Assembly: GCF_019331795.1 (NCBI RefSeq)
Contig: NZ_JAHPZL010000008.1
Location: forward strand, 340,605-404,604
Source of the DNA: Austwickia sp. TVS 96-490-7B
GTDB taxonomy: Bacteria; Actinomycetota; Actinomycetes; Actinomycetales; Dermatophilaceae
DNA: 64,000 nucleotides
Reading direction: 5' to 3'
Position numbers and translations under genes: made by a program. This document shows positions 30,395-39,347 of the stretch, in pieces; positions within the stretch are counted from its first letter, which is position 1; every line of letters begins with the position of its first letter. The notes beneath the pieces are model-generated. The model saw only the letters and a list, made by a program, of their open reading frames with translations. It was not told where the DNA came from and searched no databases.

Positions 30395-31545
30395 CTAGCC
30401 CTTCGCACCCCTCAACATGGCGATGATCAGAATAACCGATATTACGTCGAGGGCGACTGAGGCGGCAATAGGTAGCGCGTGGGAATATTCCATCAGTATC
30501 GGAGCTAGACCCACACCCAAGGCGTTCCCAAACTGTGTTGCCGTATTTGACCATCCGAAAAATGGGGCGATGTCTTGATCTGGGAGTCGCTTGGTTGCCT
30601 CACCGCTTAGGAGGCCAATACTGTCGACTCCGACTATGGCTATAGCTACTATGACGAGGCCAATCGCCAGCGGGGTACCGGTAAGGTTGAGCGCTAAGGT
30701 GAGTGGAATGGGGGCAATGAGCGTGGCCAGAAGAACTGCCCCAGTTTTGTTGGCATCTGCCAGTCGCCCCCAGAGTGGCGCCAGCATCATGGTTGCAAGG
30801 GCCGCAGCGGTTGATATGGTTGCCAAAACCGGCGCCGCGGAAATAGCGCCAGAAATGCGGGACAGAGTTAAGGGGAGCCAGGTCCCTATGAGCATCGAGA
30901 AAATCGTCAAAGTAAAGATGACGGAAATGGGGATCCAGACCAACGTGGAGAATGACTGTCTGGCCTGCGGTTCGGCTGACTGAAGCTCAGGCTCGGCCTT
31001 GACGTTAGGTGCAATTAATGCGGCGCCGAGCGTGATGAGACTGAGCAGTGCCGATGCTAAGAAGGCCAAGCGGAAACTGTTGGTCCTCCAGACGAGGACA
31101 GCTCCGAGGGCTGGTCCTGAAAGGGCGCCAGCGGTCCTGAAGGATGTTATCCATGAGAGGTCTCGATTTCTTGTTTCAGGATTGCTAATTTGAGCGAGAG
31201 CACTTGAGGCTACCGGAACGAAGCCGGAGGCAACGCCAGCAAGGCACCTGGAAGCGAAGAGACTGGACACATTGGTGGAGTATGCACATAGAGCGTAAGC
31301 CATGCAGATCATCAATGATGATCTGATGAGCATCGATTTGGATCCATTTTTTTGGCTAGTCTGCCCCACAGGGGAGAGAATATACCGCTAAGTATGAATG
31401 AAATCGCCAGGGTGGGCCCCGCCAGGGGTGATCGCGGGTCTATCTGTGCCAGATATAGAGGCAGAAGCGGAACTGCCATAAAGTAGCATGTGGAGGATGC
31501 CAGAATAGCACCCAATAGGATGGGTCGTGTTACTTTGGAATTCAT
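30395..31545 (-). pseudogene. MFS transporter interrupted by one frameshift
   Basis: The N-terminal piece (from ATG 31545, MNSKVTRPILLGAILASSTC) ends in SPLWGRLAKK and then leaves frame. The rest continues from NGSKSMLIRSSLMICMAYAL in another frame through the remaining spans to 30395. The break lies in a run of seven T (31347-31353; seven A on the coding strand). Adding one A would join the two pieces into SPLWGRLAKKNGSKSMLIRS, exactly the cytoplasmic loop 2-3 signature of drug-efflux MFS proteins. The corrected protein would have about 380 residues and twelve spans. Base composition is much lower in GC than the backbone, which suggests transfer. Confidence 0.8.
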
Positions 31546-31588
31546 CTGAATGATCGTGGGCAGCGGCGGTTTTGACCTTCCATGCCAC

Positions 31589-31699
31589 TCACTCGCATAT
31601 TCTACGGATCAGCGCAAGTTCCGAAGACAGGTTTTTGGCCATCTCCGGGTCCGCAATCTCATTGCAGTCGAAATGGATGTCATCCTGCTTGTCGCTCAT
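31589..31699 (-). CDS. Possible 36-residue peptide upstream of the MFS gene
   Basis: An ATG at 31699, preceded by a purine-rich AGAAAGAG, opens a 36-codon frame in the same direction as the MFS gene, whose start is 44 bases past the stop. The peptide starts MSDKQDDIHFDCNEIADPEM and ends ELALIRRICE; it has an acidic N-terminal half and two Cys residues. It could be a small peptide precursor, a leader peptide, or chance. I recognise no family. Confidence 0.3.
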   Translation of the reverse strand: MSDKQDDIHFDCNEIADPEMAKNLSSELALIRRICE

Positions 31700-32113
31700 G
31701 ATTACTCTTTCTAGTGGGGCACCAGAAGGCACCTGACTTCCGGACAGGTGCATCAGTTCCCACAAAGGGAGAGTAGCGGGGTCTGTCGTAGTCTGGGTGT
31801 TTTCCTATGGTGTTGATCAATCCGCTGTATTTGTGGAGGCTTTGGTGGAGGGTGCCGTCATAGAGCGTGGCTTACAGGACGTTGCAGCGGCGTCGTGCTA
31901 GCCCGGATGTTGCATGGGGGGGTGGTGTCGGCGTAGCTGGTGTTGTTGCCGCGTGAATGGGGCTGATTCTTGCATGTGGGTATGACCGTGCCAGGTATGT
32001 CGCTGCCGGTGGGTGTTGTCTTCCACGTGAGGAGAGCGTGCGTGTCTCGAAGGGTCAGGGTGAGTACCCGCGTCAGGTCCGCTCCGCCATCAACAACGCC
32101 AGCTGAACGAAGC
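31700..32113. other. Non-coding or decayed stretch
   Basis: No credible complete gene is visible. One plus-strand frame near 31815-31900 reads VDQSAVFVEALVEGAVIERG before stopping, which looks protein-like but is not assigned. G-rich runs (for example seven G at about 31916-31922) occur here. Confidence 0.4.
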
Positions 32114-32467
32114 TCAGGGCTGGTAGTCCTCGAACTCCCAATGGCCGAACCGAGCGAGTTTCTCCGCGACCTCAACCCAAGTCGCGCCTTCGCACTGCCG
32201 CACATGTCTCTCGATGTACGACCTCAGCACCGGCCAATCGAAGCGCTCGACAACCAGCCGATGACGGCCGTCGACGACCGTGTCACGACTCACCTTCTCA
32301 GCCAACCAGCCCAGGTTGCACACGATTACATCGAACGACTCCTCGCCCAGTCCACCCTCTGGACCGGCCAGGATGCGCACCCCCACCTCCCAGTTCTCGC
32401 ACTCAGGAGCCCAAGTGCCGAGATCGTCGACATCAAGACTGCCAAGCCAGCGAACTGCCGCCCTCAC
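32114..32467 (-). CDS. Imm8-family immunity protein
   Basis: From the GTG at 32467 this is 117 residues: AAVRWLGSLDVDDLGTWAPE at the start, EESFDVIVCNLGWLAE in the middle, and ATWVEVAEKLARFGHWEFED at the end. This pattern matches the immunity protein 8 family, which neutralises the C-terminal toxin domain of polymorphic toxins. A GGAG ribosome-binding site lies 5 bases before the start. The GTG overlaps the stop of the upstream toxin remnant (GTGA). The gene itself looks intact although its toxin is not. Confidence 0.7.
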   Translation of the reverse strand: MRAAVRWLGSLDVDDLGTWAPECENWEVGVRILAGPEGGLGEESFDVIVCNLGWLAEKVSRDTVVDGRHRLVVERFDWPVLRSYIERHVRQCEGATWVEVAEKLARFGHWEFEDYQP

Positions 32468-32615
32468 GGCATCTCCAAGATGTCCAAGTGCCCGTTCGTC
32501 ATGAGGACTCCCAGCGAGACTCGAAGTGGGACTGCCACTTATCCAGCCTGAGCTGATAGCTCGGCTGCCACCATCGGCGCAGCCCATCCTTGCTAAGCCA
32601 CTTCCCATCGCTAGC
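32464..32615 (-). pseudogene. C-terminal tail of a polymorphic toxin, cut by IS481 and frameshifted
   Basis: Just upstream of the immunity gene the minus strand reads DGKWLSKDGLRRWWQPSYQL and on to FESRWESS before a stop. In a neighbouring frame it continues TNGHLDILEMP and stops at the TGA shared with the immunity start. An ending of the W...NGHLD type is common at the tip of such toxins, so one frameshift separates the two parts. The 5' side is cut by the left end of the IS481 element at 32616. Confidence 0.5.
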
Positions 32616-33707
32616 TGTACTTCCCCGGCAGGTTGTGAAGGGCTGAGGTAGCGAAAACCTCCGGGCAGGATGTGGGTTACCACACTCGCATCCTGACCAC
32701 GGAGGTCTTCGTGTCTCACGCTAACGCGCCTTTGAGGCCAGAGGGGCGTCGTCGTCTTGTTGTTCTCGTCGTGGACCGGGGCTGGTCGCTGCGGCGAGCA
32801 GCGGAACGGTTCCAGTGCTCGCCGGCGACCGCCAAGCGGTGGGTCGACCGGTATCGAGCCGGGCTGCCGCTGACCGACCGCAGCTCCAAGCCGCAGACCT
32901 CGCCGAACCGGTTGCCGCGCAAGACCGAGCGGCGGATCGTCGCGTTGCGGTTCACTCGCCGGTGGGGTCCGCATCGGATCGCGTATCACCTGCGCCTTGC
33001 CCGCTCCACGGTTGGTCGGGTACTGGCCAGGTACGGGATGGCGAAGCTTGCGAACATCGACCAGGCCACCGGGCTGCCGGTCCGCAAGCCGAAGCCGAAA
33101 CGGTACGAGGTCGCCACACCGGGCCAGCTGGTGCATGTGGACATCAAGAAGCAAGGCCGCATCCCCGATGGCGGCGGCTGGCGCGCCCACGGGCGCGGGT
33201 CCGCGCAGGACCGTGCCGCGGGTTCGGTCCGCGACAAGACCGCACGGGCAGGCGCGGCAGGCTCTCGCGGGTACCGATATCTGCACCACGCCGTCGATGA
33301 CCACTCCAGGGTGGCGTACTCGGAGATCCTCGACGACGAACGCAAGGAGACCGCGGCCGGGTTCTGGACCCGCGCAAACGCGTTCTTCGCCGGCCTGGGC
33401 GTCACGGTCACCGCGGTGATGACCGACAACGGCGCCTGCTACCGATCCCACGCCTTCGTTGACGCTCTCGGACAGGACGTGAAGCACAAGTGGACCAGAC
33501 CCTACCGGCCGCAGACCAACGGCAAGGTCGAGCGGTTCAACCGCACTCTGGCCGCCGAATGGGCATACGCCAAGCCCTACACCAGCGAAGCCGAACGAGC
33601 CGCGGCCTACGAGACCTGGCTGCATCACTACAATCACCACAGACCCCACACCGGCATCGACGGCCAAACCCCCTCAGAACGCGTTCACAACGTCACGGGG
33701 AAGTACA
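32616..33707 (+). mobile_element. IS481-family insertion sequence, apparently complete
   Basis: Terminal inverted repeats of 24 bp flank the element: the left end starts TGTACTTCCCCGGCAGGTTG (32616-32639) and the right end is its imperfect complement (33684-33707, 21 of 24 positions). Flanks are GCTAGC on the left and CCTAGG on the right, so the CTAG core is shared, which fits the NCTAGN target preference reported for IS481. It interrupts a toxin gene on its left side. Confidence 0.85.
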
Positions 33708-33712
33708 CCTAG
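32711..33712 (+). CDS. IS481-family transposase
   Basis: This 333-residue DDE transposase starts at the GTG at 32711, six bases after a GGAGG. It has an N-terminal helix-turn-helix (RGWSLRRAAERFQCSPATAK) and an rve integrase core: QLVHVDIKKQGR (first Asp), VMTDNGACYRSHAF (second Asp) and NGKVERFNRTLAAEW (Glu). The stop codon TAG lies just outside the inverted repeat, within the CTAG of the target site, so the insertion site itself ends the protein. Confidence 0.92.
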   Translation: MSHANAPLRPEGRRRLVVLVVDRGWSLRRAAERFQCSPATAKRWVDRYRAGLPLTDRSSKPQTSPNRLPRKTERRIVALRFTRRWGPHRIAYHLRLARSTVGRVLARYGMAKLANIDQATGLPVRKPKPKRYEVATPGQLVHVDIKKQGRIPDGGGWRAHGRGSAQDRAAGSVRDKTARAGAAGSRGYRYLHHAVDDHSRVAYSEILDDERKETAAGFWTRANAFFAGLGVTVTAVMTDNGACYRSHAFVDALGQDVKHKWTRPYRPQTNGKVERFNRTLAAEWAYAKPYTSEAERAAAYETWLHHYNHHRPHTGIDGQTPSERVHNVTGKYT

Positions 33713-34043
33713 GCGCCGGCCTGGGCCGACTTCGGCAACGCGTTCAACACGTTGGCGATCTTGTGGAACCAACACCGCTGCTCACGGGTCTGTCAACGGC
33801 GGGTGAAAACTGAGCAGATGTCGACGGCTTAAAACTGAGCAGTCTGAGCACGCGCCGACGGTCGTGTGTGTCCGACATCACTCTCGTACGGTGAAGCTGG
33901 AGTCGTGGTCCTGGTCACGCACGGTCCTTCGGAAGCCAGATAGCCGCCGAGTTCATGGTCGCCCTCAACTGTCGAACACGGGAGGTTGGGCGGGGGCGTC
34001 GTCTCAGCAGGCTTGATGGTGTGGGCGTTCGTAGGGTGTGGCC
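33713..34043. other. Junction with short repeats, no gene
   Basis: No gene is visible in this 331-bp stretch. The word AAAACTGAGCAG occurs twice (about 33807-33818 and 33831-33842) next to a GTCTGTCAACGGCGGGTG segment; this arrangement resembles the end of an IS21-type element, but no transposase gene accompanies it. Confidence 0.35.
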
Positions 34044-35042
34044 ATGGAACCGATGGTGCCCGTCGAGGAGCTGTCCGCCCGAGTGTCGCCCCGTGATGAC
34101 TTGTGGGGGTGGGTGAACGACTCCTGGGCGGCCTCGGACCCGATCCCGGCCGACCGCGCCAGGTACGGGCTCTCGGACGCCAAGCGGGCACAGGTCGCCG
34201 CCGAGCTCGCCGCCATCGTGCGCGACCAGGACGCTCCTTGCGCCGTCGCCACGCTGAACCGCCTGTGGACGGACACGACCACCCGCGACAGGGTGGGGAT
34301 CGAGCCGGTCCGTGACGAGCTCGACGCCGCGGCGGCGGTCGCCGGGCCGGACGACGTGCTCATTGCTTGGGGGTGCCTGCAGCGAGACGGCGTCACCGGC
34401 CCGTTCGAGGTCCACGTCCTGCCCCGCGAGGACGACCCGACCCGCTGGCAGGTCTCGCTCTTCCAGGCCGGCACGACGCTGCCCCCGCGCCTGCACGCAC
34501 GGCACCGGGACGACCTCGCGACGCACGCTCGTGCCCTGCACGCCGCCGCAGGGCTACCCGTCGGTGACGCCGACGCAGCCCTGCGGGTGGAGGATGCCCT
34601 GGTCGCCGTCGCATGGGCCGATCCCGAGGGTGACAGCGACGAGGCCCTGCACCACCCCCACCCGTGGACCGACCTGGCCAGTACGGCCTGCGCGCTCGGC
34701 CTCGACCTCGGCGGGTACGCGCAGGGCCTTTCCGTTCCCGACGTCGCCCTGACGCCGCGGTTCGTGTGGAACCTCTGCCAGCCCTCCTACGCCGCCGGCC
34801 TGGGCCGGCTCCTGGACGAGCTGCCCCTGAAGGACTGGCGGGCGTTCCTGCGCTGGCGGGTCCTCGCCGACCGCGCCCACCTGCTCACCACCGAGCTGGA
34901 CGACCTGGCGACACGGTTCCGGGATTGCACCGTGGCCGGGCAGTCCGAGCCCACCCCCGCTTGGCGGCGCGCCGTCGCCGGGGTCCAGGCGAACCTGCCC
35001 ATGGACCTCGCCCACGCCTGGGTCCAGGCCCACGTCGACCCC
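34044..35042 (+). pseudogene. N-terminal part of an M13-family metalloendopeptidase, truncated by an ISL3 fragment
   Basis: The frame starts at ATG 34044 (a GTG lies 6 bases earlier) and shows the M13 (neprilysin-like) N-terminus: SPRDDLWGWVNDSWAASDPI, then IPADRARYGLSDAKRAQ. About 330 residues of the N-terminal domain remain. At about 35043 the sequence passes into the ISL3 transposase remnant on the other strand, so the HExxH zinc site that would lie in the C-terminal half is missing. The remaining frame after the junction is not peptidase. GC is high here, unlike the cluster that follows, so this fragment probably belongs to the host or to an older insertion. Confidence 0.7.
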
Positions 35043-35481
35043 GCACGTCGGTGTCCCACGCGACCCCGAGCGCGTCGGCGATGCGGGCCATGGACAGGTG
35101 GGCGACCACGAGCCCTTCCAGCGCCCACGCCAGAGCCGTCTTGGTGAGCTTGCACCGCGGCGACGCCGCGCAGGAGAGGTCTTGGCGCCACACGTGCCCG
35201 CAGCCGGTGCAGCGGTAGCGGCGCAGCCGCACCCGCAAGGTCGTCGGGCGCCACCCCAGCGGCGCGTGGGCCAACTCCCGCACCGTAGTGTCCCGTACCC
35301 GTCCTTCGCAGCCGCAGCGTCGGCACCAGCGGTCCTCGGCGACGACGCGGCAGGCCAGCACCGCCTTGTAAGGTTCCACGCGTTGCCCCACGGCCTGCAG
35401 TCCAAGGTCGTCCAAGCCGGTGAAGGTGGTCAGATCGGGGTCGGCGAAGGTAGCGTCGCGCATGTCGAGGTCTTCCAGATG
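35043..35481 (-). mobile_element. ISL3-family transposase fragment, left flank of the cluster
   Basis: From the ATG at 35463 (MRDATFADPDLTTFTGLDDL) about 134 N-terminal residues of an ISL3 transposase remain, with the zinc-ribbon cysteines in CRRCGCEGRVRD and CTGCGHVWRQDLSC. It ends after LSMARIADALGVAWDTD, before the DDE core. The segment 35263-35481 is repeated almost exactly, in inverted orientation, at 50227-50445. Confidence 0.85.
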
Positions 35482-35599
35482 CGACGTTAGGAACAAGCTT
35501 CGCCCAGCGACCCCCGCGATCCCTCCTCTGCGTCTAGGCTGATACGCGGTCCCCCGAGTCGAGTCGAGTCGTACGAGAAGGAACTGGAGCTGAGTACAG

Positions 35600-36382
35600 G
35601 TGTCAGCGATATCCCAAGCAGCTACCAGACAAGAATGGGACTATACGTCCCTTGCGTCCTCGTATGCAGACCGTCCCGGTTACTCCGACTCAGCGCTTGA
35701 TGCTGTCGTAGCGGTCGCGGGTCTTCGTAGAGGGGACCGCGTGTGTGATGTTGGGGCAGGAACAGGTCACCTGACGGTGCCGCTCACCGCGCGCGGCCTA
35801 AAGGTCGACGCTGTCGAGCCAAACGATGCCATGCGTCGAATTGGCGGCGACCGCGCGACAGGAGAATCAGTACGCTGGTTTAACGGCACCGGGGAGCAAA
35901 CGAGTCTCTCAAGCGGCGCGTATGACGCAGTCACGTTTGGCTCATCATTTAACGTCACTGAACGACAACTAGCCCTACTTGAGGCTGCGCGATTGCTGCG
36001 CCCCCGGGGCTGGTTTATTTGCATGTGGAACCATCGAGACCTTCAAGACCCACTGCAGGCAGGTATTGAGTCCATAATCCGCTCGCACATCCCAGAGTAC
36101 GACCCAGGTATTCGCAGATCCGATCAAAGTTCTGAGATCCGCAAAAGCGGCTTGTTCGACGAGTGTGTTTACCTCGAAGGTCGACAGGTGCACCTCGTCG
36201 ATCGCGATAGGTGGGCCAATGGCTGGCGCTCACATGCAACTGTTCAGCGTCAGGCAGGTGCGGCGTTTGACGACATCATCGGCGATATTAACCGGTCCTT
36301 GGAGGGTCTTCCGCAAACCATCTCCATTCCCTACACCACGCGCGTCTGGCTGGCGCGTAGCCGCACCAATGAAGGCGCCTAA
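35600..36382 (+). CDS. SAM-dependent class I methyltransferase
   Basis: This 260-residue protein opens the biosynthetic cluster. The SAM-binding motif I is RVCDVGAGTGHLTVPL, followed by the acidic end of strand 2 (KVDAVEPNDAMRR). The rest fits Methyltransf_11/25-type small-molecule methyltransferases. It starts at a GTG about 10 bases after a GGAG. Its end overlaps the glutamine-kinase-like gene by 14 bp. In the C. jejuni phosphoramidate locus, methyltransferase genes (Cj1419, Cj1420) also sit next to the glutamine kinase, so O-methylation of a phosphoramidate is one possible role; methylation of another part of the product is equally open. Confidence 0.85.
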   Translation: MSAISQAATRQEWDYTSLASSYADRPGYSDSALDAVVAVAGLRRGDRVCDVGAGTGHLTVPLTARGLKVDAVEPNDAMRRIGGDRATGESVRWFNGTGEQTSLSSGAYDAVTFGSSFNVTERQLALLEAARLLRPRGWFICMWNHRDLQDPLQAGIESIIRSHIPEYDPGIRRSDQSSEIRKSGLFDECVYLEGRQVHLVDRDRWANGWRSHATVQRQAGAAFDDIIGDINRSLEGLPQTISIPYTTRVWLARSRTNEGA

Positions 36383-38732
36383 GGGCTCCGCTGCGCGTAG
36401 CAACCTACTGAACTTCAGCTTGCTGATCGGAGACAAAGCAGCAACGTTGGCCGCTCTGCGGCCGTTCCTGCGCGAGGGAGCATTTCTCCCGCATCTCACG
36501 ATTACGCGCTCCGCGTGGCATGAGGACCCAGAACAATGCCTTGACGACATCGAAGCTCGCCAGTGGGTCGACGGCTACGCGGTGCGCAGTTCAGCGTCTA
36601 GCGAAGACTCATTGGAGGGTTCTCATGCTGGCGTTTTCGACACCGTCCTGCGAGTCGGTGACCGGAGCGCGCTGACGCACGCAATCGACAAGGTCTTCAA
36701 ATCCTATGACCGTCGCCTGCTTCGCGACCCCTCGGAACGGGTGCTAGTGCAGCCAATGGTGCGCGACGCACTCTTAAGTGGCGTGGCCTCATCCTTAGAT
36801 CACGTTCGTTCAGGACCTTACTGGGTATTGAACTACTCAGCTGGCGCCGACACGACCGCTGTCACGTCCGGAACTGGACACGTCATTACCTATTACATTG
36901 CGCACGGCGCCGAGCGGCGGAGGATCGATGCCAGGCTGGATGACCTACTGCTTGACCTCGACGCCCTAAACACTCTAATGGAGGTTCCCTTCGAGGTGGA
37001 GTTTGCTGTTTCCCCCCGCTGGGGAACGGTTATTTTACAGGTGCGCCCTCTGGCGGGTCTGACCCAACCCACACCCGCTGCTAGCCAGCTTCTGACATCA
37101 GTAGCCCGAGATGTCAAGTACTACCTGAATCCTTCACGTGATAGACCGGCTCACCAACAGTATCCCGCCGGGAACGGGCCGACGCTTCTCGGAATCATGC
37201 CAGATTGGAACCCCGCGGAAATTATCGGCACCCGACCCCGCCGCCTAGCGACATCACTCTACCGAAACCTGGTTACTGATCGTGTCTGGGCCCATTCACG
37301 AATGAAATACGGCTATAAGGACCTCACGGGATTTCCCCTTTTAGTGGAAATCCAAGGGCTGCCGTATATCGACGTGCGAACAAGCTGCGCCTCCCTAATA
37401 CCAGCAGCGCTGCCGCCTCTACTTACTCGACGCCTAGCAGATCATTATATAGCTGCGCTCCGTAGTCACCCTGAGCTCCACGACAAGCTGGAGTTCGACG
37501 TTGTGCACTCGATGTGGGGGCCTGCATCCAATGCGCGGATGGAACGGCAGCTCGCGCCTGACTTCACGGGCAAAGAGCAAACCGAAATCAGAAACGCACT
37601 TATCGCCTTGACTAACGACCTGATCGATGGGACGCAGCCATGGCGCGCTGACCAGCAGGCCATTCGCAGCCTCCCTGGAAATACCCGACGCGCACTGAAG
37701 GCGCCTGAGGGGACCGTTACTCGAATCGAACAGCTACTCGACCCCTGCCGGAAATATGGCACTGAACCCTTCGCCGGCCTGGCCCGCGCCGCGTTTATAG
37801 CCACGGAGCTGCTGGCCCAAGCGGTTGAGGTTGGCGCCCTAACGGCGGCCGAGCGTGATTGCCTGCTGGCTAGCGCCGCAGGTGGAGTTACAAGCGACCT
37901 CGTCGAACAGCTTAAGTCAGACAGGGACGAATTTCTGCGTGTCTACGGGCACCTGCGGCCCGGAACATATGATATTTTGTCACCCCGCTATGACGAGGGT
38001 CTCGACAGGTATTTCGGCGGTGCGGTGCCCGAGCCACCGAAGACGCTGCGCGCCTTGACAGAGCAACCCATCCCCCTAGATGAGCTTTCTAAGGCACTCC
38101 GTGGGGCCGGACTTGACTTCGATGCGCTGACATTAGTCCGCTTTGCTCAGCAGGTAGTGCGAGGGAGGGAGACGAGCAAATTAGCATTTACTCGCAATGT
38201 GAGCGATGCCCTGACTTCCATCAAATATTACGCGCACGATCACGGCCTGTCCATAGACGATGCAAGCCATCTCAGTCTCAATGATATACTGCGCAACCCT
38301 GACGCCATGGAGCTGGCGGAACTAGCCGCAGAGGGTCGCGAACAGTGGCATCGCGCCCAGCAGATCGTACTGCCTCCACTCGTTGCGGACTCAGCAGATG
38401 TTTGGTGCATGCAGTTACCGCCCAGTAAACCCAACTTTATTACCTGCGAGCGAGTCATCGCGGACGTGGCAGATATTGAGTCGGGCGCCGACCCTGAGTG
38501 CCGAATCGCTCTCATTCGTTCCGCCGACCCGGGCTATGACTGGATATTTGCACGCGGTGTCGCTGGCCTGATCACCGCATACGGGGGGGTTAATTCCCAC
38601 ATGGCTATACGTGCCCGAGAATTCCATGTGCCTACTATGACCGGAACCGGCGAGCAGATGTTTAACCGGCTTCGAGCCGCTGCCCGTCTTGAGTTGGACT
38701 GCGGGGCTCAGACGGTGAGAATACTGCAGTGA
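36369..38732 (+). CDS. L-glutamine kinase-like protein (PEP synthase-type ATP-grasp plus His domain)
   Basis: From the ATG at 36369 (MKAPKGSAARSN) this is 787 residues. The N-terminal ATP-grasp domain of the PEP synthase/PPDK type has YAVRSSASSEDSLEGSHAGV near residue 60. The C-terminal swivelling phosphohistidine domain has ITAYGGVNSHMAIRARE, with the catalytic His at about residue 744. The PEP/pyruvate TIM barrel is absent. This is the layout of rifampicin phosphotransferase and of C. jejuni Cj1418, which phosphorylates the amide of L-glutamine using the beta-phosphate of ATP. Cj1418 has a similar length and its catalytic His is likewise close to the C-terminus. Downstream neighbours match the next pathway steps, which favours the Cj1418 role. 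The longer frame upstream lies inside the methyltransferase gene. Confidence 0.8.
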   Translation: MKAPKGSAARSNLLNFSLLIGDKAATLAALRPFLREGAFLPHLTITRSAWHEDPEQCLDDIEARQWVDGYAVRSSASSEDSLEGSHAGVFDTVLRVGDRSALTHAIDKVFKSYDRRLLRDPSERVLVQPMVRDALLSGVASSLDHVRSGPYWVLNYSAGADTTAVTSGTGHVITYYIAHGAERRRIDARLDDLLLDLDALNTLMEVPFEVEFAVSPRWGTVILQVRPLAGLTQPTPAASQLLTSVARDVKYYLNPSRDRPAHQQYPAGNGPTLLGIMPDWNPAEIIGTRPRRLATSLYRNLVTDRVWAHSRMKYGYKDLTGFPLLVEIQGLPYIDVRTSCASLIPAALPPLLTRRLADHYIAALRSHPELHDKLEFDVVHSMWGPASNARMERQLAPDFTGKEQTEIRNALIALTNDLIDGTQPWRADQQAIRSLPGNTRRALKAPEGTVTRIEQLLDPCRKYGTEPFAGLARAAFIATELLAQAVEVGALTAAERDCLLASAAGGVTSDLVEQLKSDRDEFLRVYGHLRPGTYDILSPRYDEGLDRYFGGAVPEPPKTLRALTEQPIPLDELSKALRGAGLDFDALTLVRFAQQVVRGRETSKLAFTRNVSDALTSIKYYAHDHGLSIDDASHLSLNDILRNPDAMELAELAAEGREQWHRAQQIVLPPLVADSADVWCMQLPPSKPNFITCERVIADVADIESGADPECRIALIRSADPGYDWIFARGVAGLITAYGGVNSHMAIRAREFHVPTMTGTGEQMFNRLRAAARLELDCGAQTVRILQ

Positions 38733-39337
38733 AGATCATTTTTGCCACTCAGAGGCTTCTGCGCAATGACCCGTACGGTGAAGTCCGCGAAGGGCTAGAC
38801 GTCTCCTGGCGCAAATTCGTCTTACAATGCGGCTATGCTCTCATGCCGTTACCCAACGATCCCCGCATCGTATCCAACCTGTTCCATAACGTGCAGCCTA
38901 ACGGAATTCTACTCACGGGAGGAGGTGACCTTTCTGCGTACGGCGCTGGTGACCCGGAGCGCGAATCCGTTGAGCAGATGCTCCTCGACCTCGCCGCCCG
39001 ATTCAAGATCCCCCTCATTGGAGTATGTCGAGGGATGCAGGTACTCCAGCATGCCTCGGGAGTTCGGCTGCATGAGGTATCCGGACATGTCGCTGTCCGC
39101 CATCAGCTCGACGGCCAAGAGCGCATAGTGAACAGCTTTCACAGGTATGGGGCTAATCACGTCGGACCCGGATGGATCGAGACATCACGCCACGGCGCCT
39201 GTGTTGAGTCGATGATCCATGAGACTCTCCCTTGGGCGGCAATGATGTGGCACCCTGAGCGGGAGTCGTCCTACCGCCTGGACGATGTGGAACTCTTCCG
39301 AGGCATCTTTTCCTCTGGGTTCCCTCAACCGATATAG
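38729..39337 (+). CDS. Class I amidohydrolase, gamma-glutamyl-CDP-amidate hydrolase-like
   Basis: This 202-residue protein is in the peptidase C26/glutamine amidotransferase superfamily. The triad is visible: Cys100 in IGVCRGMQVLQ, and His175/Glu177 in MMWHPERE. An oxyanion-type ILLTGGGDLSAY precedes it. In C. jejuni the homologue Cj1417 removes glutamate from CDP-L-glutamine to leave cytidine diphosphoramidate. Alternatives are gamma-glutamyl-GABA hydrolase (PuuD) or similar enzymes; the flanking kinase and nucleotidyltransferase favour the Cj1417 role. The ATG overlaps the preceding stop by 4 bp, so the two are translationally coupled. Confidence 0.8.
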   Translation: MKIIFATQRLLRNDPYGEVREGLDVSWRKFVLQCGYALMPLPNDPRIVSNLFHNVQPNGILLTGGGDLSAYGAGDPERESVEQMLLDLAARFKIPLIGVCRGMQVLQHASGVRLHEVSGHVAVRHQLDGQERIVNSFHRYGANHVGPGWIETSRHGACVESMIHETLPWAAMMWHPERESSYRLDDVELFRGIFSSGFPQPI

Positions 39338-39347
39338 AAAGAATAAC

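Noticed and set aside
32468-33667. Long minus-strand open frame continuing upstream from the Imm8-like gene
   Set aside because: Its upper part runs antisense through the IS481 transposase and has no protein-like sequence; only the segment from 32467 down is a real gene.
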